A stretch of 64,000 nt of DNA from contig NZ_NISK01000005.1 of assembly GCF_002205675.1 (NCBI RefSeq), forward strand, positions 62,001-126,000, in the 5' to 3' direction. Of the stretch, positions 9,425-18,426 are shown in pieces. The position numbers and the translations under genes were made by a program. The first letter of the stretch is position 1, and every line of letters begins with the position of its first letter. The notes beneath the pieces are model-generated. The model saw only the letters and a list, made by a program, of their open reading frames with translations, was not told where the DNA came from and ran no database searches. The DNA is from Sphingopyxis bauzanensis. GTDB taxonomy: Bacteria; Pseudomonadota; Alphaproteobacteria; Sphingomonadales; Sphingomonadaceae.

Positions 9425-11059
9425 ATGACCGAAGCCAGTGTTGCGGGCGCCGCTTACGAACCGACGCAAAAAGAAATCCGCATGGTCATCGCCGCCTCGT
9501 CGGCGGGGACGGTGTTCGAATGGTATGATTTCTTCATTTACGGCACCCTCGCCGCGATCATCGGCAGGGCGTTTTTCCCCAGCGATAATGCGACACTCGA
9601 AACGCTGCTCGTGTGGGCGGGGTTCGCCGTCGGCTTCGGGTTTCGCCCGCTCGGCGCGGTGTTGTTCGGTTTTCTCGGCGACAGGCTGGGGCGCAAATAT
9701 ACCTTCCTCGTCACCGTCACATTGATGGGCATTGCCACCGCGGGGGTCGGCATGATCCCGTCGGCGGCGACGATCGGTATTGCGGCGCCGATCATCGTCA
9801 TCCTGCTGCGCGTGTTGCAGGGGCTGGCGCTCGGCGGCGAATATGGCGGCGCGGCAGTGTATGTCGCCGAACATTCGCCGCCCGGAAAGCGCGGCTTCTA
9901 TACCAGCTTCATCCAGGCGAGCGTCGTCGGCGGCTTTGTGCTCAGCCTGATCGTTGTTCTGGGGTGCAAGGCGCTGATGCCCGATGCCGTGTGGCAAAGC
10001 TGGGGCTGGCGCGTCCCGTTCCTGCTGTCGCTGATCCTGCTCGCGATCTCGCTGTGGATGCGGCTCAAGCTGTCCGAAAGCCCGGTTTTCCAGGCCATGA
10101 AGGCGCAGGGCGAGCTGGCGAAAAACCCGCTGAAGGAAAGCTTCACCTATCCGGGTAACCCGCGGCGGATCTTTATCGCCCTGTTCGGCATCGCCGCGGG
10201 CCTGACCGTCATCTGGTACACCGCGATGTTCTCTGGCCTGTCGTTCCTGAAAGGTCCGATGAAGGTCGAGGATACCGCCGCAGAAATTATCGTCGGCGTT
10301 GCCGCGGCGGTGGGCATGGGCTTTTTCATCTGGGCCGGGCATTTGTCCGACCGTGTCGGGCGCAAAAAGCCGATCGTCTGGGGTTATGGCGTAACGCTGG
10401 TGCTGCTGTTCCCGCTATTCTGGTGGATGGGCAGCGTCGCCAACCCGTCGCTTCAGGCCGCCGCCGAGCGCGCGCCGGTGATGGTCAGCGGGTCGCGGTG
10501 CGATTTCGATCCCTTTGCGCAGCAGCAGGAAACGGCGTGTGGCAAGACGCTGGGCGAACTCACTAGGCTGGGTGTGCCTTACACCGTCACCGCGACCGAT
10601 AGCGGGTTCGACAGCGTCACGATCCGCATCGGCGACCGCGAGGTCGCGAGCGAGGATCCGGCGTTGCTCCAGCCTGCGCTGGAAGCAAGCGGCTATGATT
10701 TTGCCAAACAGTTCCCCGGCTGGGGCAGCATTGCGGTCATCTTCCTCGCGCTGCTCGGGCTCAGCGCGCTGTCGGGTTTCACCTATGGCCCCGTTGCGGC
10801 GCTGTTGTCGGAGATGTTCCCGCCGCACGTCCGCTATTCGTCGCTGTCGATCCCCTATCATATCGGTACCGGCTATTTCGGTGGTTTCCTGCCGCTGATC
10901 GCGAGCTTCATCATCGCCAAGACCGGCGATGCCTATTCGGGGCTGTGGTACACATGGTTCGTCGTGCTGCTCGCTTTCCTCGTCACCGCGTTCATGCTCA
11001 AGGATCCGGTCGAGGGGCAGTGGGACAAGGCATCGTCCGGCGCGCCGCCCGCGGCCTGA
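9425..11059 (+). CDS. MFS transporter, metabolite:H+ symporter (ProP/KgtP-like) type
   Basis: This 544-residue protein has about 12 membrane helices and MHS-family motifs: SSAGTVFEWYDFFIYG at the first helix, GFLGDRLGRKYTF in the 2-3 loop, RVLQGLALGGEYGGAA in helix 4 and GHLSDRVGRKKP in the middle loop. The family imports compatible solutes or dicarboxylates; specificity is unknown. It is about 100 residues longer than typical members owing to a soluble, Cys-containing insert around residues 345-435 (with SRCDFDPF and ETACGKTL) between two late helices. It is followed by alr without obvious functional linkage. Confidence 0.85.
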   Translation: MTEASVAGAAYEPTQKEIRMVIAASSAGTVFEWYDFFIYGTLAAIIGRAFFPSDNATLETLLVWAGFAVGFGFRPLGAVLFGFLGDRLGRKYTFLVTVTLMGIATAGVGMIPSAATIGIAAPIIVILLRVLQGLALGGEYGGAAVYVAEHSPPGKRGFYTSFIQASVVGGFVLSLIVVLGCKALMPDAVWQSWGWRVPFLLSLILLAISLWMRLKLSESPVFQAMKAQGELAKNPLKESFTYPGNPRRIFIALFGIAAGLTVIWYTAMFSGLSFLKGPMKVEDTAAEIIVGVAAAVGMGFFIWAGHLSDRVGRKKPIVWGYGVTLVLLFPLFWWMGSVANPSLQAAAERAPVMVSGSRCDFDPFAQQQETACGKTLGELTRLGVPYTVTATDSGFDSVTIRIGDREVASEDPALLQPALEASGYDFAKQFPGWGSIAVIFLALLGLSALSGFTYGPVAALLSEMFPPHVRYSSLSIPYHIGTGYFGGFLPLIASFIIAKTGDAYSGLWYTWFVVLLAFLVTAFMLKDPVEGQWDKASSGAPPAA

Positions 11060-11104
11060 TCGACCCCATTGGCGGCGTCCGCGAACCCGTATAGGGGCAC
11101 AGCC

Positions 11105-12142
11105 ATGATCGCCGTGCCGTCACCGCTCCGCCTGCGCCTTTCGTCTGAAGCGCTCGTTGCCAACTGGCGCTGGCTGGCGCGGCAAAGCGGCGCGGCGGCG
11201 TGCGGTGCGGCGCTCAAGGCCGATGGCTATGGTCTCGGCGCGAGCGCTGTGATGCGGCATCTGTCGGCCGCTGGATGCTGCGACTTTTTTGTTGCGACAT
11301 GGGCCGAGGCAGTAGCGCTGATGCCGCTCCCCGCGGGCGTGTCGCTATCGGTCCTGCACGGGGTAGGCGAGAGCGACATGGTCGCCGCGCGGCTGCTTCC
11401 AGCGCGCCCGGTGCTCAACAGCGTCGAACAGGTGCGGCGCTGGCGCGAGGCGGGCGAGGGGCGGCCGTGCGACGTGATGATCGATACCGGCATGAACCGG
11501 CTGGGGCTACGCGTCGAGGAGGCGCTGAGCGGCGCGCTCAATGGGCTGACGATTGAAACGCTGCACAGCCATCTCGCGTCGGCCGATGAGGACAGCGACC
11601 AGAATGTGCGGCAACTCGCGGCGTTTCGCGCAATCCGCGAGCAAATCCCGGCGCGGCGCTACAGCCTTGCGAACAGCGCGGGTATTTGCCTCGGCTCCGA
11701 CTTTGCGTTCGACCTGACGCGGCCCGGCATTGCGCTTTACGGCGGGACGCCGCGCGGCGAGGCGCGGGGTCATATCCAGCAGGTCGCTTTTCCCGAAGCG
11801 CGCGTGCTGCAAGTGCGAGCGGTGCCGGCGGGCGAGACGGTCGGTTATGGCGCGTCGTGGACCGCTTCGCGCGACAGCCGCATCGCGGTGGTCAATTTGG
11901 GCTATGCCGACGGCTATCGGCGCTGCCACGCGGGCAGCGGTGGTGGAACATGGCAGGGGCAGGCGCTGCCGCTTGTCGGCCGCGTGTCGATGGATTTGAC
12001 GGCATTCGATGCCAGCGAAGCGGTTGGGATAGGCGAGGGCGATTGGCTCAGCCTCGATTATGAGCTGCTGACGGTTTCGGCGCAGAGTGGCCTGTCACAA
12101 TATGAACTGCTGACGGGGTTGGGGAAGCGGTTCGAGCGCTAA
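11105..12142 (+). CDS. alr: alanine racemase
   Basis: The 345-residue product starts at ATG 11105. Lys38 in CGAALKADGYGLGA is the PLP-binding lysine. The second-half motifs GYGASWTA and LGYADGYRR, and RVSMDLTAFD, match the beta domain of Alr. It makes D-alanine for peptidoglycan. It is slightly short compared with 360-370 residue homologues, without loss of key motifs. An in-frame start at 11069 is less likely, as it lacks homology. Confidence 0.93.
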   Translation: MIAVPSPLRLRLSSEALVANWRWLARQSGAAACGAALKADGYGLGASAVMRHLSAAGCCDFFVATWAEAVALMPLPAGVSLSVLHGVGESDMVAARLLPARPVLNSVEQVRRWREAGEGRPCDVMIDTGMNRLGLRVEEALSGALNGLTIETLHSHLASADEDSDQNVRQLAAFRAIREQIPARRYSLANSAGICLGSDFAFDLTRPGIALYGGTPRGEARGHIQQVAFPEARVLQVRAVPAGETVGYGASWTASRDSRIAVVNLGYADGYRRCHAGSGGGTWQGQALPLVGRVSMDLTAFDASEAVGIGEGDWLSLDYELLTVSAQSGLSQYELLTGLGKRFER

Positions 12143-12175
12143 CACGTAGCGACATTTCTGATTTTTGGGAAAACG

Positions 12176-12204
12176 GGAGGCCGCCTTTCGACGGCCTCCG
12201 ATTA
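12176..12204 (-). terminator. Rho-independent terminator of the TonB receptor gene
   Basis: A perfect 8-bp stem (GGAGGCCG at 12176-12183, CGGCCTCC at 12192-12199) with an 8-base loop. Read on the minus strand it follows the receptor stop and is followed by CGTTTTCCC, so it suits termination in that direction. It may also act on convergent alr, but the plus-strand side has few Ts. Confidence 0.7.
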
Positions 12205-12220
12205 TTCCGGTGGTCTAGGC

Positions 12221-15200
12221 TTAGAGCGAAGCCTCAAAGCCTGCGTAGAAGAAGCGACCCTGAACCGGGAAGATGCCGCTGCCGGCACCGGTCCCCGTTG
12301 TGTCAAACGGGGGGCGCGTGTTGAACACATTGTCAACGCCGAAGTAGAAGCGATACTTGTCGATCGGCTCAAAGCCCACGCGGAACGCGTGATAGAGGCG
12401 GTCCGGATACTTCTTGAACGGGAATGCATCCGGGTTCGTCGGTGCGCGTCCCTGATGCGAGTGTTGGGTTTCCCAAGCATCAACGGACTGCTTCCCGATG
12501 TAGCGGGCTGAATAGCCGATATCGATCGAGCCGAAATCAACATTCGCGTTGAAGTTCGCCGCCCAAATCGGGTCACCAAGCGTTCCGTGGATACGCGTCG
12601 AACGCTCGGGTGCGGTGATGAACGAGAAGTCTTCACGCTTCATGTTGTAGGTCGCAACACCCCGCAGATTCATCGTGACGCCATTGTCGAACTGACGACG
12701 ATAAGAGACGTCAAAGTCGATGCCTTCCGCTTCCCGTGCCGCAAAGTTGAACGGCTGGTTAAGGAACGCCGGGCCGAGGACAGGGAAGTTTAGGGTCGGC
12801 TGACCCGTGAAAGTGCGGTTCCCCTGTCCGTCAAAGGTGAAATTGACCAAAGGATCGGCATCGGTACGGCGGAAGACCGCATCACAGAAGGGGTTATCAA
12901 GCCCGACGGGATCGTCATAGCAGCGGTTGATGATCGCCTGCCCGGTCAGCCCTTGGATGACGTTGCTGATTTTGATTCGGTAATAGTCAACCGTAAGCGC
13001 GAAGCCGGGTACAAAGCTCGGCTGGAACACTGCGCCAACCGTCAGGCTCTTGCCGACTTCGGGGACAAGACTGGGATTGCCTTGGTTGAATCCCGACACG
13101 CCAGACGCCGGCGTATTAACCCACGGAATGGTGTTGCCATCGACCACCATAGTTGTCGGAATGCCCGCTGCCGCGCAGTTGCGCGCACGGTTCGGGTCTT
13201 GATTAATGACCGTCTGGCTGCACGGATCGACGAGCCCGTTGGCAAAGGTTTCGGCGCGCGTAGCAAACAGATTGCCCAGATTTGGTGCACGAACAGAACG
13301 AGCATAGCCAGCACGAATGCGGATGTCCGGCACCGGCGACCAGATGCCCCCGACATTGTACGCCCAGACGCCGCCGGTGTTACCGCCATAGTCGGAATAG
13401 CGAGCCGCACCCTCCAATGTCAGTTCATTTGCGAAAGGCATATCGCTCAACAGCGGAATGCGTACTTCGCCGAATGCTTCCTTGATCTCGATCGAGGGCG
13501 GATCAAAGATGTCGTTCGAATTGAGGAAGGTTGCGCCAGAACGGGTGAAGGGATCGAAGGCCGAATATGCCTTCTCCTTTCGATATTCGCCGCCGAGCGC
13601 AAAACCGACCGGACCGCCCGGCAGATTGAGGAAGGTTCCGGTGTTGCCCGTGATAAACGCAACGGCGTTAAGCTGCTCTGCCCACTGTTCGCGCGAGGAC
13701 GTGTAGAGCACATAATCCTTCGCTGCCTGTGATGGAGCGCCAAAGCCGAACGGGTTCAGCGGGACGCAGGACGGATCGTCATTCGCCGCATTCGCGTCCG
13801 CATTCACCGCGCACACGATTTGGCCTCCGCTGAGAACGGCATTGGTCGCCCGGTTAAACTTCGCGACATCGACGTTGCCGCCGGTTTCATAGTAGGTTTC
13901 GGACCGCCCAAAGTTGAGCGCGACTTCATAGCTGAGATTGGAGCTGGTGCCGATATCGCCGCGAACACCGGCGACGACGCGATAGGTTTCACGCTTGTGA
14001 TCCTCGGCCCGGGTACCGAGGTCATTGTTGAAGCGCTGCATTTGGAACGTCGTAGCACCTGGCGCGAGGATGTTAACCAGCGTGGCGCGCGCCTGGGGCG
14101 TCAAGAACGGATTGTTGATCGAAAAGATCGGGTTCAGCGCGCTTGCGATGAAAGTCGGCTGGGTCGACTGCTGCGTCGCATTGATGTGGACATATTTTGC
14201 CTCGACGAATGGAACGAAAGCCGGCGAAATCTCGACATGAAACAGCAGATTGCCTGCCATTCGCTCGATGCCCGGCAGAAGCATTGCGTCCTCAAGACCC
14301 GAAGCGCCCAAGCCAAACAGTGCTGAACCACCTGCTCCGCGATTGTCGACCAGTCCGTTTTCAGGCCCGTTACGAAGCAGAGTGCCGTCCGGTTGGAAAG
14401 CATAATTGTAGGAGAAGCGGCCGCCCGACGTGGGCGACAGCTCGCCCGTGCAGACTGCAGCGACGCGTGCTGCGTTACCTGCTACGGGTGCCGGGCAGGT
14501 CGTCAGGACCATGCCGCCAAGCGACACGGTGTTGAAGGTGAAACCGGACGGCAGGAAGCGCGTATTGGGAATACCATTGTCGTTGCGATTCGGAACCGCA
14601 ACCGGGACGCCATTGACCAAACGAAATGTCGGCTCAACGACCTCAAAACCCGCGGGGCCGACGCCGGTCTGCGCGCCCAGATAATCGCGATCCGAGAAGA
14701 AAACGGCGTTGGCACGTGCATATTCACCAGCGAAGGCGATGTTTGCCCGTCCGTCCATGAAGTTTTTGCCGGCAATGCCCGAGATGAAATAGGAACCGCG
14801 ATCCCCATAGGTCGATGTGCCACCCTGGCCGCGCAGCTTGATCCCATCAAAGTCGCGCTTTGTAACGAAGTTGACGACGCCAGCGACCGCGTCTGAGCCG
14901 TAAATCGCCGAATTGCCGCCGGTGATGACGTCAACGCGCTCAAGCAGGTCCACTGGGATGGTATTGGTATCGACGTCATACGAGCCCGGTGAAGACGTCA
15001 CATGCCTCCGACCATTGACCAGAACCAGCGTCCGCTCGGTGCCCAGGCCACGAAGGTCGAGCAAGTTGATGCCAGCGGTGCCGATGAAGCGGGTCGAGTT
15101 CGCCTGGCTAAATGTCGCGCGCAGCGCTGGGAGTTCGTTCAGCGCATCGCCAAGCTGGATGTCGCCGCGGTCAGTCAAGTCGCCCACGGGCACGCTGGTC

Positions 15201-15391
15201 AGCGGCACGCTAGATTCAAGATTGGGGCGCGCAATACGCGAGCCGGTGACAACAATCGTATCGCGATCCGCATCGTCGGGCGCTGCCGTTGCGTCGACCG
15301 ATTCCTCGACTTGTTGAGCGAAGGCTGGCTGGCTTACAGACGCGGTCACTGCAAACGCAGCGACACCCATAAGTAGGTGCGACTTGGTCAT
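12221..15391 (-). CDS. TonB-dependent outer-membrane receptor
   Basis: This 1056-residue protein begins with a signal peptide ending ...SQPAFAQQ, then the plug domain (DTIVVTGSRI, GTERTLVLVNGRRHV, IYGSDAVAGVVNFVTKR) and a long 22-strand-type barrel (SYFISGIAGKNFMDG, PVPDIRIRAGYARSVRAPN). Its length and style fit the sphingomonad oligosaccharide/peptide-type receptors rather than siderophore receptors, but the ligand cannot be told. ATG 15391 follows GGGGAG. No adjacent transporter, FecR or sigma factor is present. It ends 17 bases before a terminator hairpin. Confidence 0.92.
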   Translation of the reverse strand: MTKSHLLMGVAAFAVTASVSQPAFAQQVEESVDATAAPDDADRDTIVVTGSRIARPNLESSVPLTSVPVGDLTDRGDIQLGDALNELPALRATFSQANSTRFIGTAGINLLDLRGLGTERTLVLVNGRRHVTSSPGSYDVDTNTIPVDLLERVDVITGGNSAIYGSDAVAGVVNFVTKRDFDGIKLRGQGGTSTYGDRGSYFISGIAGKNFMDGRANIAFAGEYARANAVFFSDRDYLGAQTGVGPAGFEVVEPTFRLVNGVPVAVPNRNDNGIPNTRFLPSGFTFNTVSLGGMVLTTCPAPVAGNAARVAAVCTGELSPTSGGRFSYNYAFQPDGTLLRNGPENGLVDNRGAGGSALFGLGASGLEDAMLLPGIERMAGNLLFHVEISPAFVPFVEAKYVHINATQQSTQPTFIASALNPIFSINNPFLTPQARATLVNILAPGATTFQMQRFNNDLGTRAEDHKRETYRVVAGVRGDIGTSSNLSYEVALNFGRSETYYETGGNVDVAKFNRATNAVLSGGQIVCAVNADANAANDDPSCVPLNPFGFGAPSQAAKDYVLYTSSREQWAEQLNAVAFITGNTGTFLNLPGGPVGFALGGEYRKEKAYSAFDPFTRSGATFLNSNDIFDPPSIEIKEAFGEVRIPLLSDMPFANELTLEGAARYSDYGGNTGGVWAYNVGGIWSPVPDIRIRAGYARSVRAPNLGNLFATRAETFANGLVDPCSQTVINQDPNRARNCAAAGIPTTMVVDGNTIPWVNTPASGVSGFNQGNPSLVPEVGKSLTVGAVFQPSFVPGFALTVDYYRIKISNVIQGLTGQAIINRCYDDPVGLDNPFCDAVFRRTDADPLVNFTFDGQGNRTFTGQPTLNFPVLGPAFLNQPFNFAAREAEGIDFDVSYRRQFDNGVTMNLRGVATYNMKREDFSFITAPERSTRIHGTLGDPIWAANFNANVDFGSIDIGYSARYIGKQSVDAWETQHSHQGRAPTNPDAFPFKKYPDRLYHAFRVGFEPIDKYRFYFGVDNVFNTRPPFDTTGTGAGSGIFPVQGRFFYAGFEASL

Positions 15392-15885
15392 TATATACTC
15401 CCCGGTTGCCCGTCCGACAAAGCAGGACGGCTTGGTGACTAGAAAGCGCGAAAATGACAACCGCACAAGGGATTGATGGCAGAAATCTTACACTGGGGCG
15501 CATACCATCGGCCGCTGTGCCATTTTTGCAACAAGCCTGCGCGAATGCGGGGGCGATCAGTCTTACGGCGCATTTGGTCGAACTGTGCAATGAACAGCTT
15601 GTTGTGACCAATGCGTAGCTTCGTTTATGTCGACCAATCGGTTTCGCAGGAAACGATCTTGCTTAACGGGGAGTGAGTCGGGATGTCGCAAGCAACGGAA
15701 GTCGGGCGTCGCGCCAAACCGTCCAAGGAGCCAAACCCGATGATCGGGGAACGCGCCGCCGAATCGGGCTGCGCCCGAGACGCCATGTTGCGATGCATCA
15801 TAAATTGATGCTATTGACCGGGCTTGGTCATTACGCCCGACGCGACGAAGTAGATTGTAGCAAGGGTCATGGGAGCACAACAGGC
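15392..15885. other. 494-base noncoding region between divergent TonB receptor and phaR
   Basis: No gene is supported here; short frames on either strand lack homology-like composition. It must hold both promoters. Seen directly: two small hairpins with related arms (CCCGA-TGA-TCGGG at 15736-15748 and TCGGGC-TGC-GCCCGA at 15764-15778) and an inverted repeat GCATCA-TAAAT-TGATGC at 15795-15811, about 75 bases before phaR. Any of these could be regulatory; PhaR is known to autoregulate in other bacteria. Confidence 0.4.
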
Positions 15886-16422
15886 ATGGCGAAGTCGAAG
15901 ACGACAGCGGACGATGGCGTCGTCACGATCAAGAAATACGCCAATCGGCGGCTCTATGACACCGAACGCAGTTGCTACATCACGCTCGAGGATCTCGGCA
16001 CGATGGTGCGCGACGGGCGCGAGTTTCGCGTTGTTGATGCCAAAAGCGGCGATGACATTACGCACAATGTGCTGACGCAGATCATCATGGATGAGGAAAC
16101 CCGCGGCGAGACGTTGCTGCCGGTCAATTTCCTGCGCCATCTGATCGGCATGTACGGCGACAAGATGCAGTCGATGGTGCCGCAATATCTGGAAGCGTCG
16201 ATGACCGCGTTCCGCAAGAACCAGCAGGATGTTCGTGCCGCATTCGACGGCGTACTTGGGTCGAACCCGCTTGCCGAGCTGACGCGGCGGAATATGGAGA
16301 TGTTCCAGCAGGCGGCGGGCGCCCTGATCCCGGGCGTCGGCGGCGCCAAGGCAAAGGATGCCGAAATCGCGGCTCTGAAAGCCGAAGTGGCGGCGCTCAA
16401 GGCCGAACTCGCCAAGAAATAA
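15886..16422 (+). CDS. phaR: polyhydroxyalkanoate synthesis repressor PhaR
   Basis: The 178-residue product has the PHB/PHA accumulation regulator DNA-binding domain at the N-terminus (IKKYANRRLYDTERSCYIT, residues 14-32), the two following PHB-accumulation segments (VLTQIIMDEETRGETLLP; FLRHLIGMYGDKMQ) and a C-terminal heptad-like coiled coil (EIAALKAEVAALKAEL). It represses phasin and its own gene in related bacteria and senses polymer granules. ATG 15886 is chosen because homology begins there. No pha genes are adjacent; proS follows after 45 bases. Confidence 0.93.
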   Translation: MAKSKTTADDGVVTIKKYANRRLYDTERSCYITLEDLGTMVRDGREFRVVDAKSGDDITHNVLTQIIMDEETRGETLLPVNFLRHLIGMYGDKMQSMVPQYLEASMTAFRKNQQDVRAAFDGVLGSNPLAELTRRNMEMFQQAAGALIPGVGGAKAKDAEIAALKAEVAALKAELAKK

Positions 16423-16467
16423 ACGGATCGGGCGCTCCTCCGCCCCCAGCGACAGAAATCGGATTAT

Positions 16468-17994
16468 ATGGTCAAACATGCGCTCAGCGTAACCCGGCAG
16501 GCCGACTTCGCGGCCTGGTATCAGGATGTCATTGCCGAAGCCGACCTGGCCGAGGAATCGGGCGTACGTGGCTGTATGGTGATCAAGCCGTGGGGTTACG
16601 GCATCTGGGAACGCATCCAGACGGTGATGGACGCCGCGATCAAGGATGCCGGGGTCCAGAACTGCTATTTCCCGCTGTTCATCCCGCTCAGCTTCTTTGA
16701 GAAGGAAGCCGACCATGTCGATGGTTTTGCCAAGGAAATGGCAGTCGTCACCCACCACCGCCTGATCCAGGACGGCAAGGGCAAGCTGATTCCCGATCCC
16801 GAGGCGAAGCTGGAAGAGCCGCTGATTGTCCGGCCGACCTCTGAAACCGTGATTGGCGCCGCGATGAGCCGCTGGGTGCAGAGCTGGCGCGACCTGCCGC
16901 TGAAGGTCAACCAGTGGGCGAATGTCGTGCGCTGGGAAATGCGCACCCGCATGTTCCTGCGCACCAGCGAATTCCTGTGGCAGGAGGGCCATACCGCGCA
17001 CGCCGACAAGGCCGACGCAATGGCCGAGACGCTGCGCGCGCTCGAAATGTACCGCGCCTTTGCCGAGGACGTGCTGGCGATGCCGGTGGTTGCAGGCGAA
17101 AAGCCCGAGAATGAGCGCTTTCCGGGCGCGGTCGCGACCTATTCGATCGAGGCGATGATGCAGGACGGCAAGGCACTGCAGGCCGGCACCTCGCATTACC
17201 TCGGCACCGGTTTTGCCGAGGCGGCGGGCATTCGGTATCAGGACAAGGACGGCGGCCATAGCCTCTGCCACACGACGAGCTGGGGCACGTCGACGCGGAT
17301 GATCGGCGGCGTCATCATGACGCATGGCGACGACGACGGGCTGCGCTGTCCCCCGCGCATCGCGCCGCACCAGATCGTCATCGTACCAATGCTGCGCGAC
17401 AATGAAGAGGATCAGGCGATCCTCGACTATTGTGCTGCGCTGCAGGCCGAACTGAAGACGCTCGATGCGTTTCGCGAGCCGCTGCGCGTCCATCTCGATG
17501 CGGGGGCGAACAAGGCGCAGACCAAGCGCTGGGGCTGGGTCAAGAAGGGCGCGCCGGTCATCCTCGAAATCGGTCCGCGCGACGTCGCCGGCGGCAATGT
17601 TGCGGTGATCCGCCGCGACCGGCTGTACAAGGACGATGGCAAGCTCAATTCGGCGTTTATCGCGAAGGGCGATTTTGTTGGCCAAGCGGTCGCGACGCTG
17701 GAGGATATCCAGACGAGCCTTCATGCCGAGGCAAAGCAGCGCCTCGACGCCAATATCCGCCGCGACGTCACCGACCTTGCCGCGCATTTCAAGGGCGACG
17801 ACAAGTTCGTCGGCTGGGCCGAAGTGCAATGGTCGCGCCCGACCGGCGCGGCGCTCGACAAGATCGTCGAGCAGTTGAAGGCGTTCAAGCTGACGATGCG
17901 CAACACCCCGCTCGACGCCGCACCCGCTGACGGCAAATGCTTCTTCACAGGCGAACCCGCGATCGAGCGCGTGCTGGTCGGCCGAACCTACTGA
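16468..17994 (+). CDS. proS: prolyl-tRNA synthetase, archaeal/eukaryal type (ProS type 3)
   Basis: This 508-residue class II synthetase has GCMVIKPWGYGIWE (motif 1 region), RWEMRTRMFLRTSEFLWQEG (motif 2) and GDDDGLRCPPRIAPHQ leading into the anticodon-binding domain. A type-3 C-terminal domain ends in a tyrosine (VLVGRTY). This is the compact archaeal/eukaryal architecture, not the bacterial form with an editing insertion or the short alphaproteobacterial form. It charges tRNA-Pro. Whether the genome carries a second bacterial-type proS cannot be seen here. Confidence 0.93.
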   Translation: MVKHALSVTRQADFAAWYQDVIAEADLAEESGVRGCMVIKPWGYGIWERIQTVMDAAIKDAGVQNCYFPLFIPLSFFEKEADHVDGFAKEMAVVTHHRLIQDGKGKLIPDPEAKLEEPLIVRPTSETVIGAAMSRWVQSWRDLPLKVNQWANVVRWEMRTRMFLRTSEFLWQEGHTAHADKADAMAETLRALEMYRAFAEDVLAMPVVAGEKPENERFPGAVATYSIEAMMQDGKALQAGTSHYLGTGFAEAAGIRYQDKDGGHSLCHTTSWGTSTRMIGGVIMTHGDDDGLRCPPRIAPHQIVIVPMLRDNEEDQAILDYCAALQAELKTLDAFREPLRVHLDAGANKAQTKRWGWVKKGAPVILEIGPRDVAGGNVAVIRRDRLYKDDGKLNSAFIAKGDFVGQAVATLEDIQTSLHAEAKQRLDANIRRDVTDLAAHFKGDDKFVGWAEVQWSRPTGAALDKIVEQLKAFKLTMRNTPLDAAPADGKCFFTGEPAIERVLVGRTY

Positions 17995-18065
17995 GCGCAC
18001 GAGCGGCTTGCGCTGTACGCGAGGCACCATTACCCTGACTGCCGAGGGGCAGAAGGAGACTGGCA

Positions 18066-18416
18066 ATGCGTTTTCCCATGCTGATCGCGGCGGTGGCCCT
18101 GGCCGCTACCGCGCTTCCCGTCGCCGCGCACCACGGCTGGTCGTCGTATGACGAGAGCAAGCCGGTGACATTGAATGGATCGTTTGCAGAACTGTCGTGG
18201 GGCAACCCGCACGGCGCCGCCAAGATGCGCTGGAAAGGCAAGCTGTGGGATGTAATCCTGGCGCCGACCAGCCGGATGGAAGCGCGGGGGCTGTCGCGCG
18301 CCGAAGTCGAGCCCGGCAAGCGGGTTCGCCTGACCGGGTACATCCGGCGCGATGGCACCGCCGAAATGCGGGTCGAACGCGTGATGATCGGCGACAAGAC
18401 GGTCGAACTGCGCTGA
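18066..18416 (+). CDS. DUF6152-like secreted protein
   Basis: A 116-residue protein with a clear signal peptide (MLIAAVALAATALPVAAHH) followed immediately by HHGWSSYDESKPVTLNG and later GYIRRDGTAEMRVERV, the pattern of the DUF6152 family, a small periplasmic beta protein with an N-terminal His-His. Function is unknown; the mature N-terminal histidines could bind metal (inference). It is followed after 10 bases by a membrane protein of DUF6644 type, with which this family is often paired. Confidence 0.75.
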   Translation: MRFPMLIAAVALAATALPVAAHHGWSSYDESKPVTLNGSFAELSWGNPHGAAKMRWKGKLWDVILAPTSRMEARGLSRAEVEPGKRVRLTGYIRRDGTAEMRVERVMIGDKTVELR

Positions 18417-18426
18417 GCGAGGCGGC

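Noticed and set aside
9191-10342. 383-residue minus-strand frame opposite the MHS transporter
   Set aside because: Shadow of the transporter, with charged low-information composition and reading through a repeat.
15563-15880. 105-residue minus-strand frame upstream of phaR
   Set aside because: No ribosome site, no recognisable motif and poor codon bias; treated as noncoding.
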